Below, one piece after another: positions 47,487 through 59,985 of a stretch of 64,000 nt of DNA. A program made the position numbers and the translations under genes. The notes under the pieces were generated by a model that saw only the letters and a program-made list of their open reading frames with translations, did not search any database and had not been told where the DNA came from. Location of the stretch: the NCBI GenBank assembly GCA_033398695.1, contig CM065815.1, positions 106,482,501 through 106,546,500 of the forward strand, given 5' to 3'. This DNA comes from Orobanche coerulescens. Lineage: Eukaryota > Streptophyta > Magnoliopsida > Lamiales > Orobanchaceae. Within the stretch, counting starts at the first letter, position 1; every line of letters starts with the position of its first letter.

Positions 47487-48101
47487 TGTAATATCTGCAA
47501 TTTCGATTTCCGGTAATTTTTCTTTTTTCGGCGGAAGTCCATTTTGACGACTCGCTCATGACCGTATCATCATTTTGAGAATGATTAATTGTGCACTTTT
47601 TGTCATCCGAGTTCGTTTCGGTATCATTTTGTTGAGTTCCGTGTTCTTAAGCGGCTTTTCCGCACTTGAGTTTGATTCTTGCGAATCTCGTTCGAAACTG
47701 CTGTTTCGAGTTTCCTGTAAGTCCGTTTAACTTTATTAGAAGTGTTATGAACTTCGGTTTGGTTATTCGATCACGTATTGTGATTTTCGGTCGTTTTGGG
47801 TCATTTTGTAATTTACCCAAAGTTGTGGGTATCCACATTCGTATTTGTTGTTTTGATCGATTTTCGTGTTTATTTGGTCGCGTGTGATTCATTGTCCCGT
47901 AGCATTTCATCTCGGATCGATGATGTTGCCCACGAGCGTTTTGTCGTGTTCGTTCCGTGCGATTTCGGATAATCGAGTCGTCGAGTCCTGGTGGTCGGGC
48001 ACCGCCGATAGCAATCGCCGACGGCCATGGTATCGCCGTATGGTTGCGGGTACTAGCCGGACGGTTGCGGGCACTGGCCGGACGGGTGCGGCAGGAACCG
48101 G

Positions 48102-48401
48102 CATAGCACACGCTACGGCCGGAAGGTAGCGCACGCTACGGCCGGGAGGCAGCGCACGCTACGGCCGGGAGGCAGCGCACGCTACGGCCGGTTAGCTGCG
48201 CTCTAGTCGGCCGAGACAGTAGGGGCAGTGAGGTTCTGGACTTGGGTGGATCGGCAGGTAGCGCACGCTACTGTCGGACACTGCGCACGCTACGGCCGGA
48301 AGGCTGCGCACGCTACCTGGACGAGCAGTCTAGTCCAGGAAGTCTCTGGATTGCGGCCTGGGCCGATAGCGCACGCTAGCTCGGCAGCCTAGCGCACGCT
48401 A
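48102..48401. repeat. Palindrome array in the E 5' LTR, partly a 24 bp tandem repeat
   Basis: 48102-48192 is four tandem units of 23-24 bp, each AGCGCACGCTACGGCCGG plus a short variable tail. Further copies of (T)AGCGCACGCTA lie near 48257, 48281, 48305, 48366 and 48390. The last ends 11 bp before TATAAATA. The same array recurs in the 3' LTR at 63041-63346. Confidence 0.88.
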
Positions 48402-48412
48402 GGCTGCACCAG

Positions 48413-48420
48413 TATAAATA
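48413..48420 (+). promoter_or_regulatory. TATA box of the E LTR
   Basis: TATAAATA, repeated at 63353-63360 in the 3' LTR, directly downstream of the palindrome array. It is the likely start point for the element transcript. Confidence 0.7.
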
Positions 48421-50604
48421 TGGCCGAGCAGTCCAGTTTCAATCATTTTTCCCATTTCTCCCTTTCTTTTCCGCGGCTGGAGCCTTGGGGATCTTGGAGC
48501 AATGATGTTTGTCAATCAATCCACGAAGTTATTGAGTTCATATCATTGATTGATCATCCTATATCATCCTTTGATCCAGCGAATCAAGGTGAGATTTCCT
48601 AGAACGCTATATTGAGAATTTTTGGGGGTTTTGCGTTTTTGTCCGATTCGTATTGTTGATTAATCCATGATGGGTATGATTAATCTTAGTAGTATTCTTG
48701 TATTTAACATCATTTAATCCACTGTTATTCGTAGAATCAAGGTATATTTCTTGATTTCCTTCGAGTTGACTTTTTGGGGGATTTGTTCTTGATTTCGTTT
48801 TCCATTCATTTTTGATGAAACGATTGTTGTAAAATGATGTTTTTAAACATATCCTATGGATTGAATATCCATATTTCGGTTGGGAAGTCCATTTTCATGT
48901 TTTGTCGGGGCGATTCGTGTTCTTGGCCATTTTGGGGGAAACCCTTGAACTTTCATCGTTTGTTCCTTGAATTCAGCGGCTTTGGGTCGTACCTTGGAAT
49001 TCATTTTCGTTGTTATTGTTGTCGTTCATAGTTTATTATTGCGGGTTGTCGTTCGGCGGAGTCGGCGGGTTCGTAGTCGGTCCGAGTCTCCTCACTTCGG
49101 TCAATTCTTCGCGTTGTGATTATTCGAGGCAGGTATCTTGCCCATACATTTCATGTTTCATAGGCATAATTGTTGATAAATGATTTTTATATGAAATCCA
49201 AATGTTTAATGAACGTTAAAAAGGATTGGTATGTTCTCGATAAATATTGTCTTTCAACGATAATTCGTATACTTCGTGAATGGATGTGTTCTTGGATTAT
49301 GTATGTTAGTTTCGTATGTTGAAAGATGTTGTGATTATATTTAGTGAATGTATTAAACCGTAATCATTTACCGAGGATTACGTGTTGTTGTGTGTTTGTT
49401 CGGCGAATACGTGACGGGTGATATTGGTTGTTACTCCTTTGAAAGGAGGTTGTGATGCTTAATGTTGTTTGGCTTGATAAGTGATTATCGTTGTGTGCTT
49501 GTTGTATGTGATGTGCCTCCGGGTAGGATTGTTGAATCTCCGGGATCCATACTTGCTAGTATGGGTCGGGCGTGGCCGTAGGGTTATCCACCGGGTATAT
49601 CTTGTAGGGACTCCGAGGTTCGTGGCTTGTTAGCCCGATGCCGGGATAACTGATGGGGTTATCATTGGGTATGTCTTGCGGGGACTCCGAGGTTCGTAGC
49701 TTGTTAGTGCGATGTTGGGATAACTTATGGTCGTGGTTTGCTTAAGTACGTATCGGTGCTTGTAGTCACGTGACTGTTGTTATGGTGACATGTGATTTGA
49801 TATAGTTTCCCTGTGGGTTATTCACTCGGGATTGTTCTACGGGAGCATCTGAGGTCCATGGCTTGCTAGCACGGGACGCGAATAATATGTGGAAACAGGT
49901 TGTTATGGTATGATCGGGTCATGGACCCCGTGTGTTGTTGTCATAATTTTGTTTTGGGAAATTGACTTTTGGGCTGTGTCCCTAAATGTTTTCGAAAGGT
50001 TTGAGAATTCTTAAAATCCCAAATGTTTTCAAAACTCCCGAGATCGTAAAGTGTTTTTACAAGATGAATATCGGGTTTACCCCTATCTGTCGATCTAACC
50101 GTTTTGATCAAGTGATTTACCTCGGGAAGTATGTTTATGATTTCTAAGTCTTTGGAGTATGATATATATGGCTTGTCTTCGTATTTTATACTTGCACTAG
50201 CAAGACAGTGGAGTTTTGCTAACCCCCGAGTATTCGAGGGGTGGATGTCTGTTTTTGCATTCAGGTTTTGGGAGCATAACACAGGGTCGGCATGAAGGAT
50301 GATGAAAGATGATCGATACTAATCACATGTGGAACCGTACGTTGTGTATTGGTTCAATTGTACTTTATTTCCGCTGCAGTATTTTTCCCCGTTGTACGGG
50401 AGTTCGTTGTATTTTGACCCCTGCGTGGGCATGTGTTGTAATTGAGTTGTATGTTTTTATTGAAAGACCAAATCGGTCTACTGAGTCATTTTTAGCCTTA
50501 AAGGCATTGTTGAGTTGTTCGATGTTGTTACCAGCCTGGTAGATCCTTGAGGAAAGGTTCTACGGCGTGTAATATTCCTGAGCGGATTGGGGGTGTTACA
50601 TAAA

Positions 50605-50616
50605 TGGTATCGGAGC
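50605..50616 (+). other. Element E primer-binding site
   Basis: TGGTATCGGAGC, four bases inside the LTR; initiator-Met type with one mismatch, identical to the site of D. Confidence 0.75.
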
Positions 50617-51744
50617 TTAGGTTGTGGAAACCTAGGCTGTCGGGTTAAGTGGTGTCTGTTGAGTTTTGTCTCGTCGGATTTTGTCTGACTGAGTCGTGTC
50701 GCGACGCGTCGTCTGAGTTGGTTTGTCGTGATTAGTATCATGGGGCGATCATCATCTTCGTGCGACCTGTGGATGTAAGTCTCCCTTATTTGTGTTTGTG
50801 CCTCGTCTGATGCGAGTTACTGGTATGATTATGTGTTAAGTGACGGAATCTTTATGCAGATTTTTAGTCTCATGATTGCGTTTATGTGACTCTCATATTT
50901 CGTCTATATGAGGAGCGGTGTCGCTGCTAATGTATTTTCGAACTGTATTTTATCCACTGCGTGAGTTCTTTCAAAATGACTTTTAGTATTTTGCAAACTG
51001 AGTTTTACTTCATAAAACCGACTCCCTAAATCGAGTTTTGGCATTTTGGCCTTGAATGTTTTATGACAGTTTGATAAATGATCATGTGAGTTTTTAGGCA
51101 TTCTAGCCTAATAGATTTTTGAAAACCTTGAGTATCTTAGAAATTAAATTTCCAGACGTACCTTTTAAAATAAATTATTTTCTCGCGGTACTTTCAAGGT
51201 GCCTTCTAGTGCCGCAATATGTTTCAAAATTATTCCAATTGAGGACCAAAATATTTTGAGATATTTTCAATTATTTTTAGAAATGCAGTTGCTTAGACCC
51301 AAGGGTCGAATATTTCTGAAAGTTTCAATTTAAAGGAGAGTGTCCTCGTTTTATCAAACGCAAGATGGTTTTCAAAGTCTCGATAACAATGTTTGCACTA
51401 CTTTTTGAAAGGTGATACTCAAGATCAACTGGTGTTTCCAAACTATTATCAATAGGTGGTTTTCGTTTTTTTTTAAAAACCTATCATTCCTGTTTACGGT
51501 CTGGGAATGTATATGTGATGTTCGCATTGTCATTATGATGTTAGCTCCTGAGTATGATCGAATTGGTGGCATGAACGTTGAGGCGTTGCTACGCATTTGT
51601 TGTGATTAGCCCTCTGTGAGAGGTGAGATGTTAGTATTGAATATTGTCGCTTTGCGATGATTTATGTGTTATCGCACCCGTGCGGGCTGCTGGAACTTGA
51701 GCTTGCATGATTGTGTACATACGTGGTTGTTGTGACTTTAGTAT

Positions 51745-52014
51745 GTGTTGATATGTTATGCCAAGTTGGCATCTCTGGTATGTTGTTTTGCGATGTTATA
51801 TTCTACTATACCTAGCAGTTGTATTTCCGGTATGCCGAGGTGTTCCATCTGTAATGTGCCAGGGTATGTTCGTGCAAATTGTATTTCTCCGCTAGTAGCA
51901 GATTACAAGTGCGGACTCGTGGGACACAGAATCCAGTTTTGCGAGTTCGTTACCAAGTCTTATAGGGTACGAACTTCAGCACAGTTATCAGGATCGGCTT
52001 TGAGAGGCATTTGA
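51745..52014 (+). pseudogene. Element E gag zinc-knuckle remnant
   Basis: A short frame contains CSICNVPGYVRANC, which has the spacing of a CCHC knuckle with His replaced by Tyr, followed 16 residues later by YKCGLVGHRIQFC, a second knuckle whose first Cys is Tyr. The paired arrangement matches D's gag (CYNCGKAGHVRRDC then YFECGQEGHHATFC). The rest of gag is not recognisable in 50617-51744, apart from its position after the primer site. Confidence 0.6.
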
Positions 52015-52075
52015 AGGATGTTTCTGTCGGTTGCTTGTTGTGTTGTCACCTTGATTTCATTGTTGTGAGTTTCGG

Positions 52076-53089
52076 GGACGACACTTCTTTTAGAAGAGGT
52101 CGAATATAATACCCGTATTATTTTTGGCTTCTGCATTTTCTCTTTCTCAATTTTATCGACTCACTCGTGTTCGTTGATACTTTCTGAACTTGTTCTGTAT
52201 TTCGGTTTCATCGTTCGAACGAGCTGTGATCTTGTTTTGGGTCGATCTGGTTATCGCTGTGACTTTTCTGAGTTCGGTTCGATTCTTGTGAACCTTGTTC
52301 GGAAGTAACATCTTTTGGTTCTACTAGTTCTTTTATTCGAAGTGGATTGGATTATGAACTTCTGTCTTTTCGACTCTGTCGACTCGTTTATGTTCGTTGA
52401 CATTTTCTGAGCTTGTCCTGCCCCTTGCTTTTGTTGATCAAATGAGTGTGGTATTGTTTCGGAATAACTCGTTTGTCGTTGTGACTTTTCAATTTCTATT
52501 CCCTTTCCATTGGATCTTATGTGAATGCACATCTTGTTGTTTTCACCGGATCATATATTTTCTCGAGTCGAGATGTGAACCTTGGAGTTGTTGTTTGAAT
52601 TTTATTGTTCTTCGTGATTCGAACATGATTGTTCGATTTTTGTTGTCTCGATCGTTGTGGTTCAATCGTTTGATTGTTCGGTTTTTGTTGATCTCGTTTC
52701 GTGATTGTTGAACGTTCAGACTCCTTCGTAATTCCCTTAAGTTCGGGAAATTAGTCTCGTTTTCGATCATCCAACCCTTGGGCGGTGGAATTCCGTATTT
52801 GTTCAGCGATTGGCTCGCGTTTTGATTGATGTACCGTTGGGTTGGTCAATAATATTGATTTTCGTTTGTTGTGTTTTGTGATTGTTCAGATAATTGACTT
52901 GATTGTATTATCTATTTGATGACGCTTGTCACTTGTTGGTTTACTATGTTTCTACTGGTGGCATTGTGTTGGTCGTCGTGGAGCGTGTTTTCACGCCGTA
53001 TATTCCTCTGGTTGCTTGTAACGTTTCGCCATTGGGCGTAAGTTACACGTTTCTTGTGTATCTCGTTGAGTTTTCCTGGCGGGATATTG
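52076..53089 (+). other. Degraded LTR-like segment inside element E
   Basis: A polypurine-like run (TTTTAGAAGAGGTCGAA, 52091-52107) is followed by TATAATACCCGTATT, resembling an LTR start (compare TGTAATACCCGTACT at 12492). Downstream blocks (GGTTCGATTCTTGTGAACC near 52270) resemble the early part of E's LTR (near 47670). No gene is present. It may be a remnant of an older 3' LTR. Confidence 0.45.
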
Positions 53090-55323
53090 TGTAACACCCC
53101 CAAAATATCCCGAGGTATTACAGTGCCGTGAATCCCACGTGGGACCCACAAGGCTAGTTAGAAAATAGACATTTTAAGAAAATCGTGATAAAACCTTAAA
53201 TTCAAGGGTTACATGACAAGAAACGAAAGATTTAAGGAAAAATGTAATTCGGAGAATTATTACACAACACATGTTTTTCCAAAGAAAATAATTTATTCCA
53301 ATTTAAGCAACGGCTAGAGATAATTCCAACACCGCTCAAGTCTGACCGGACCCCTCGGGAATGTCCTGCACATGATGAACAATTTTACCTGGTATGACGA
53401 GTCATACCAGGTTGCCAGGGTCAGAGAATGCATAACAAATAACAACTACTAACAACAATATGTGACATTTTTACAATCACCGTATCTAGCAATCACAAGG
53501 AATATTTCATCATTCAACCGACGTGTCTTTCTCTTTATCACATAAACCCCCAAGGTCGCAACCAAGGGTCACGGAAGTATCCACACGGGAATACCCCGGA
53601 ACATAGGTGCCCAATTCGGGTCTTACCCCCTAACACATTTCCACACGGGTACCATACAGGTTTTATCCCCAACACATCGGCCCATTTATAACATCTTTAG
53701 AGAAAGACAACGTCGGCTTTTATCAAAATGGCACGTACACACATACGGTATAACATTGATATTAGAAATTCACGAGCAAGATTTCACTTGCCTGTGATCC
53801 GATAGTAGGTGCTTTATGATAACGAAGTCCCCACGCCCGCTCGAGCTTAACCTAGCCACGAGACATCCGATTAACACTTCGTACGGATCATAATGAATAA
53901 AACTAGTCTCCCTTTCCTAACCGGATTCCTAGTGTAGTTTTAATTGTCGGTATGAGTATCGTTTCCAAGTTTTCAAGTGTCGTTTATCTCGTTCAATCTT
54001 ATAGTTAACATTAGGTATATCGATTTACTCAAGAAGATAATCCCACCATTCTTCGGTTGTCAACAAATTATTATGGCGAAATCGAATCTTATGCTTTCTA
54101 ATACAATTCTATATTCCGAATACTACAATCGACGGATTTTATTGCACAATAACTCCGGTGGTTTAACAACCAATATTAATTATACTATCGAATTACTTCC
54201 TAGTTTGCTAAGTGTCAAAAATCACAAGGTGAGGGTGACTACGAACAATGGAACATACGGTGACGGATTACTACGAATTTCCCCACAATTGATTCGTCAA
54301 ATTTTACATTCCTAGTGATGATTTGAAGTGAAATTTCGTTTGCATGAAACGAAACATATAAGAAACGGAATTTCTCGTTACTACAATTCATCCGAAAAGA
54401 TCGTCTACAAAGTTTAGCAAAATCTAACCCATACCCGCAATATAACAAGTATTAACTAAGAAAACATCGAAGATATAACTCCAGGGATTGGTGGCTTACC
54501 TTGCTGGAAGAAAATAGTGAAGATAGTTGACGGATTCACAAGAACTACGAGGAGAACGAGAAGTGACTTGAATGACTTGGATAATCTCCGCCGGAGCTCA
54601 AGAATCCACCTCCTTAATGTTAATTCAAGTGTTTAAGGCTTAAGAACCGGGTATAGGGCTAGGAATTTCTCCAAGGGTGGTAGTTTTGTGGTGTTGGGTC
54701 GTGCAAATGAAGAAGGGAGTTATCATTTTATAAAACTGGATTTTGATAACGTACGTTAACGATAAGAGTGTTACGTACGTAAGGTGTATTACGACGTAGC
54801 GGTGCGATGACAACGTCGTAAAGAACTAATCGTCCGAAAAATGTGCCCAAGTGTTACGACGTTAATTTTGGGACATTACGTACGTAACAAACAGTTGACT
54901 CGTTTGTCATCTAGCCCGCCGAAAGTAGCCCTGTCCGTGTCAAAAGAAAGATTCTGGTCGGGAGACCGACCCACCCGTTACGTACGTAATATGGCTGCCT
55001 TAACGTACGTAACCATTGAAATTTAGCGTACGTTAGGCATGGGTTATAGCGCGCGTTAGACAGGATTTTTAGCCTCAACCACATTCTAACCATCTCGGGT
55101 GACCATCCCTTCCGCTCGTCAACAATTATCGGGGAACAAGACGTTGGCCACCGTCATATTCGCACCGACGATCGTCCCACGGCATCAAGGTGCGTCACCC
55201 CCGTTTCATTCACATCGTACAATTATATAGCACTCAATGGAATACATAAATAGAAATGACGTCACATTACCAAACATTCACACAGTACAAAGTAATCAAG
55301 CATGGAATACCGGAGGTATTACA
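53090..55323 (-). repeat. Element F 3' LTR
   Basis: 2234 bp; on the minus strand TGTAATACCTCCGGTATT to GGGGGTGTTACA. Palindromes (TAACGTACGTTA forms) lie at 54747-55035, upstream of TATAAAAT (54732-54726, minus). Three palindromes in this copy lack one central base. The 112-codon plus-strand frame at 53977 is repeated in the other LTR and is not a gene. Confidence 0.92.
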
Positions 55324-55338
55324 TATCACCCCTCTTAA
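55324..55338 (-). other. Element F polypurine tract
   Basis: On the minus strand TTTAAGAGGGGTGATA adjoins the 3' LTR start TGTAATACC. Confidence 0.65.
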
Positions 55339-55386
55339 AATAGTTTCGTCACGAAACTTAAGAAAATAACTCGGGATGACTCTCCT

Positions 55387-55743
55387 TCATGCTCGACTCG
55401 GTTTCCCAAGTCGCCTCTTCTCGTAGTGGTGCGACCACTGAATCTTCACGAGGGGTATGGCTTTATTTCTTAACATCTTCACACGCCGATCCAGAATGGC
55501 GATCGGTATCTCCCTAAAGGTAGCATCATCGGAAATTTCCACTTCTTCGAAATTGAGCGTGTGGCTCGGGTCATAGACATACTTCCTTAACTGGGAGACG
55601 TGAAAAACATTATGCACTCCCTCTAGATGCGGCGGTAGAGCTAATCGATACGCGAGTTTCCCTACCCGGTCCAATATCTCAAACGGACCTATAAATCTCG
55701 GGCTTAACTTGCCCTTCTGGCCGAAACGCCGAATACCTCGCAT
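55387..55743 (-). pseudogene. Element F integrase C-terminus and chromodomain
   Basis: FIGPFEILDRVGKLAYRLALP is the GPY/F module and HNVFHVSQLRKYV the usual linker. IPIAILDRRVKMLRN and IPLVKIQWSHH belong to a Tekay/Del-type chromodomain. A one-base frame error after WSHHYE replaces the final residues. Chromodomains steer integration to heterochromatin, which fits this nested setting. Confidence 0.85.
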
Positions 55744-55784
55744 AGGTGATACTTTGACCCAAACATGATCCCCGACCGTAAATT

Positions 55785-56753
55785 CTAGCAGTCATTGTCG
55801 GTTTTGGCATAAGATTTCTGCCGGCTCTGTGCGGCCAGCATGTGTTTCCGAACTACAGAGATCTTCTTAATGGACTCCTGGATAAGATCCAACTCGGTAA
55901 CCGCGGTGTCGGAGGCATCATCCCAGCATAACGGTGACTTGCATCTTCGCCCATACAGGGCCTCAAATGGTGCCATGCCTATGCTTGCATGCCAGCTGTT
56001 GTTGTACGAGAACTCCACTAACCCCAAGTGTCTAGCCCAATCCTTCCCCCAATCGAGAACGCATGCCCTCAACATATCTTCCAAGGTTTGAATCGTCCGC
56101 TCGGTCTGTCCATCTGTCTGAGGATGATAAGCCGTGCTAAAGTTTATCTGTGTCCCCATAGCTTTATGGACAGCTTTCCAAAAACGAGATACATATCGGG
56201 TGTCCCTATCCGAAATGATGGACGAGGGAACACCATGTAGCCTTACGATTTCTCTGATGAAAATGACAGCCAGCTGCTCTGTCCCGGTTGTCTCTTGAAT
56301 AGGAATGAAATGTGCTGACTTTGTCAATCGATCAACAATGACCCAAATCGTATCCTTTCCTCCCACCGCCGTAGGTAGCTTAGTGACAAAGTCCATTGAT
56401 ATGCTTTCCCATTTCCACTCCGGGATGGGTAGGGGTTGCATAATTCCAGCTGGTGTGCGGTGTTCGATCTTCACTTGTTGGCATGTCATACATCGGGCGA
56501 CGAACCTAGCAACCTCCCACTTCATGTTCTTCCACCAAAAACTCTGTCTTAGATCCTTGTACATCTTGCTTGCTCTGGGGTGAATAGAATAAGGGGTGGA
56601 GTGCGCCTCCTTCAATATAATTTGCTTCAGTCCGTCATTCGGTGGAATACATATCCTATTCTTGAACCTCACCAGATCACCCTGAATCTTATAGTCGGAA
56701 ACATCCCCTTTCTCGATTCTTTCACCAATCGCACGTAATTCAGGATCTTCCAT
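55785..56753 (-). pseudogene. Element F integrase (HHCC finger and DDE core), longest intact piece
   Basis: 322 residues. The zinc finger has EAHSTPYSIHP and CMTCQQ. The core has SMDFVTKLPT, IISDRDTRYVSRFW and YHPQTDGQTERTIQ (the D, D, E triad), then MAPFEALYGRRCKSPLCW. No internal stop occurs. A frame break separates it from the GPF module and chromodomain that follow. Confidence 0.92.
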
Positions 56754-56773
56754 CTGTGCTAGGCGTATCTCGT

Positions 56774-57352
56774 CTAGTAAGGACGAAAGTATATTGATTG
56801 AGCATAATCGTCCTTGCCTACGTTGTACCCATACTTCGGTGTTGCTTCTCCTGATCTCTTCTTTGTAGTTCGGGCTGAAGCTGTTATCTTGGATACCATC
56901 ACCTCTTGTGTAGTTTTCCGACTAAGAGCATCAGCTACCACGTTGGCTTTTCCGGGATGATAGGAAATTTCCACATCGTAGTCCTTGATTAGCTCCAACC
57001 AACGCCTCTGTCTCATGTTTAGTTCTCTTTGCGTGAAGATATATTTCAAACTTTTATGATCCGTGAAAACCTTGCAAGTAACTCCGTAAAGATAGTGCCT
57101 CCAAATCTTGAGGGCATGCACCACCGCGGCTAGATCCAAGTCATGTGTCGGGTAATTTACTTCGTACGGCTTCAGTTGTCGGGATGCGTACGCAACGACT
57201 CTGCCATTCTGCATGAAGACACATCCTAGCCCATGCTTGGATGCATCCGTGTATATAATGAATCCTACATGCCTTGTGGTAACACTAGTCTTGAGGCGAT
57301 GAGTTAACCTACTCTTGAGCTCGTCGAAGCTCTTACGCGATCTGCAGTCCAT
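56774..57352 (-). pseudogene. Element F RNase H
   Basis: [49 protein letters not shown] and [15 protein letters not shown] supply the RNase H motifs. The usual catalytic Glu of HDLELAA is Asp here (compare D, which has Glu). The domain would remove RNA from the RNA-DNA hybrid. Confidence 0.88.
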
Positions 57353-57995
57353 ACAAATTTGGTGCTCTTTCTCAGTAGGTTTGTTAACGGTCGGGCGATA
57401 CAGGAAAAAGCCTCGACGAATCTTCGATAGTATCCCGCCAATCCTAGGAAGCTCCTAACCTCCTTGACATTCTTTGGTGGTTCCCAACTCGTTATTGTCT
57501 CGATCTTTTGTGGATCGACCTTGACACCTTCTCTTTGAAACAACATGTCCGAGAAAATTTACCTCCGGCATCCAGATTCGCACTTGGGCCAGGTTTCGCA
57601 TAAAGTTGGTGTTGTCTTAACACGCCTTGACACTTGCCTCAAATGTTCCTCGTGTTCTGTCGGCTTCGAGAATATATCGGGATGTAAATCGATAAAAACC
57701 ACCACGCATTTATCGAGGAAATCAATCAAAACTCTATTCATCAGTTCCATGAAAGCGGTGGGGCATTAGTCAACCCGAATGATACCACGATGTATTCGTA
57801 ATGCCCATACCTCGACCGAAATGCGGTCTTGGGTATATCTTCCTCCCGAATTCTCAATTGGTGATATCCGGACCGTAAATCGATCTTTGAAAACACGACT
57901 GCCCCTTGTAACTGATCCAAGAGGTCGTCAATCCTTGGTAGCGGATAACGATTCTTGATAGTAACCTTATTCAGCTCCCTGTAGTCGATGCACAA
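57304..57995 (-). pseudogene. Element F reverse transcriptase, fragmented
   Basis: Fragments include [52 protein letters not shown] and [14 protein letters not shown]. Between VVFID and the connection region the frame changes at least four times in about 200 bases. The polymerase would be non-functional. Confidence 0.9.
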
Positions 57996-58105
57996 GCGTA
58001 GAGAGTTATCTTTCTTTTTAACGAAAAGTGCCGGCGCGCCCCACGGCGAGTGCTTGGCGGATCAGCCCTTTCTCCAACAGATTTTGAGTTGTATCTTTAA
58101 TTCCT

Positions 58106-58792
58106 TCATCTCGGCGGTGCCATTACGTAAGGAGCTTTGGAAATAGGTCTCGTTCCCGGTTCGAGTTCAATGGCAAGGTCAACTTCTCGGTGCGGTGGCA
58201 GCCCTGGTAGTTCATCAGGAAAAACGTCTGGAAACTCATTCACCACCGGAATGTTTGTGATTGCAAGTTGTGAAGTGTCCTCTCGAAGAACATAACACCA
58301 GTAGTATTCATTTCGAGAGCTGCAGGAGGATTCTGATGCGATAATGCTGAGAGAACCTTTTGTACTAAAATGTTCACGTCCGCTGATGACATGTGTGGTA
58401 CCATCATGAGCCGAAATGGAGATAGTCAGGTGGTAGGTATCCAAGATCGTTCTGTGCAATGGCATCCAGTCCATACCTAATATGATATCTTCATTCTGGA
58501 GCGGGAAGACCATAAGATTAGCGGTCCAGCTGTGATCGTTGATGCAGATCCGACAGTCTCGAACCTTTTGATCGCCGCTTAATCTACTACCCTCGGGTAG
58601 TTTTACAGTAAAGGGTTCACAAGGTACACAAACAAGTTTTAAGCGTTCAACACATTCCACAGATATAAACGAATGGGTGGCTCCGGTATCAAATAGTACA
58701 TGCACTGGCTGAGAGTTAACAAGAAGAGTACCTGAAATAGCTGGCGCAGGCTGACCATCCGTAGCCCTCAGCTCAAATACACGAGACGGCAC
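58106..58792 (-). pseudogene. Element F protease and start of reverse transcriptase
   Basis: It carries VHVLFDTGATHSFISVECVE (aspartic protease active site DTG), DIILGMDWM and, downstream, VNEFPDVFPDELPGLPPHRE, the usual lead into reverse transcriptase. The frame is lost after KAPYVMAPP. Confidence 0.9.
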
Positions 58793-59985
58793 TGACTCAG
58801 AGAAGGACGAGGTACCTCCGCCGCGACCACGGCCTCGTCCGGAACCGTGCGGTGGTGGTTGGTTACAGTGGAATGGAGCTCGGTAGGCGGAAACAAAGGG
58901 CGTCTAGGGGATTGCCTGAGCCTTGTTGACTTGGTTGCGAAGGCTGGGCTCGAGTGGAATTGGCCCGCCAAAGAATAACGAGACATGTGTCCACTCTTTC
59001 CGCAAGTGAAACATTTGGTAGCCGTCTTGACACCGATCCTTAGTATGCCCGGTCATGCCACAATTGAAGCAGTCCCTACGGTAAGGCCGATCGAGATACA
59101 CCCTTCATTGGTACGAAACCGCCGACTTAAAAGAAGATGCGGGCCCGAATTCGTTTTGTTGTTGCTCCCAGGCTGAATCGATGTCTTCGCTTCTTGAGTT
59201 ATGCCCGATGTCGGTGTTAACAATCGCGGCATATCTGCCGTGACTACGTCCTCGTATGCTCTCGGGGTAGTGCGGTGAAATCCGGCGGCATAGCGTTGTA
59301 CATCCTCCATTAACCTCTGCAAGATGGCATATTCGTTGATCTTCGATGGAACCATCTCGGGAGATGTAACTTAGCTCGGTTCGGTAGGCCGGATGATCTC
59401 GAAATCTTGGCATGTTACGTGGGCCGGCCTTGAAAAAGTCTCGTGCGCGAGCGGTCGGGCTGATCCGGGACAAGTACTCGCTCCGTAGTAGTCGGGCAAA
59501 TTCGGTCCACCCGACCACTCGGTCCTCGGCTGTAAGTCCTCCACCATCGTGCGGCGGTGTCACGAAGTTGATTAATTCAGCGGCACCTTTACATTTTTCG
59601 GGCATCCGATCACTTGAAGGCGGTCTCCATTTGAAATCCGATCGTCCCACGTGTTTCTCTCTGTCCGTCAAATAATGGAGGCCTAGCCTTGACATCTCTC
59701 CCAACCATCGATCCCTTCCTGCGTTTTCTTCCACATTGATGACCGGTATCCGTTCCGCTTTGATTGACTGAGCAATTCCCATGGCGATAGCACGAGCAAG
59801 GACTGAACAAAAGTTGGATCCATGCCTCCCGGGTTGTTGTTACGGCGTTCCGCCTCGATCATTTTGATTAGCGGTGGCGGCTGGCCCCCTGACAGATGGG
59901 TCTCGGCAGTGTTCCCGTCCTCATTGTGGTTCGCGGCGGAACCACGAGCGTCATTCACCACCCTTCTAGCTCCTCGGCGTGCCAT
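58793..59985 (-). pseudogene. Element F gag, heavily frame-broken
   Basis: The likely start is the Met at 59985 (MARRGARRVVNDARG). A gag core is partly readable (WTEFARLLRSEYL, ARARDFFKAG near 59480). Then comes a first zinc knuckle CFNCGMTGHTKDRC near 59060 in frame and a second one (about 59000) visible only one base out of frame. Frame changes recur every few tens of bases. Confidence 0.85.

Larger units (their letters stand above)
47487..50600 (+). repeat. Element E 5' LTR (3.1 kb)
   Basis: TGTAATATCTGCAATTTCG to GGGGGTGTTACA. The palindrome array at 48102-48401 is followed by TATAAATA at 48413-48420. A duplicated block (GGGGACTCCGAGGTTCGT(G/A)GCTTGTTAG) sits at 49605-49720. It differs from the 3' copy by scattered substitutions and by copy number of a short GGTACTGGCCGGACGGTTG-like repeat near 48040. 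Confidence 0.88.
55387..58792 (-). pseudogene. Element F pol (protease to chromodomain), many frame breaks
   Basis: The order on the minus strand is protease, reverse transcriptase, RNase H, integrase, chromodomain, typical of chromoviruses. Long open pieces are protease (58106-58792) and integrase (55785-56753). Reverse transcriptase is split among 57741-57995, 57559-57750 and 57304-57546, with the catalytic VVFID motif visible but the following residues out of frame. Many of the breaks are single-base gains or losses in short runs. As it stands it cannot encode a continuous polyprotein. Confidence 0.92.

Noticed and set aside
53977..54315. A 112-codon plus-strand frame repeated identically at 61056-61394
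   Set aside because: The identity only reflects the two copies of the F LTR. It runs against F's transcript and shows no recognisable domain.
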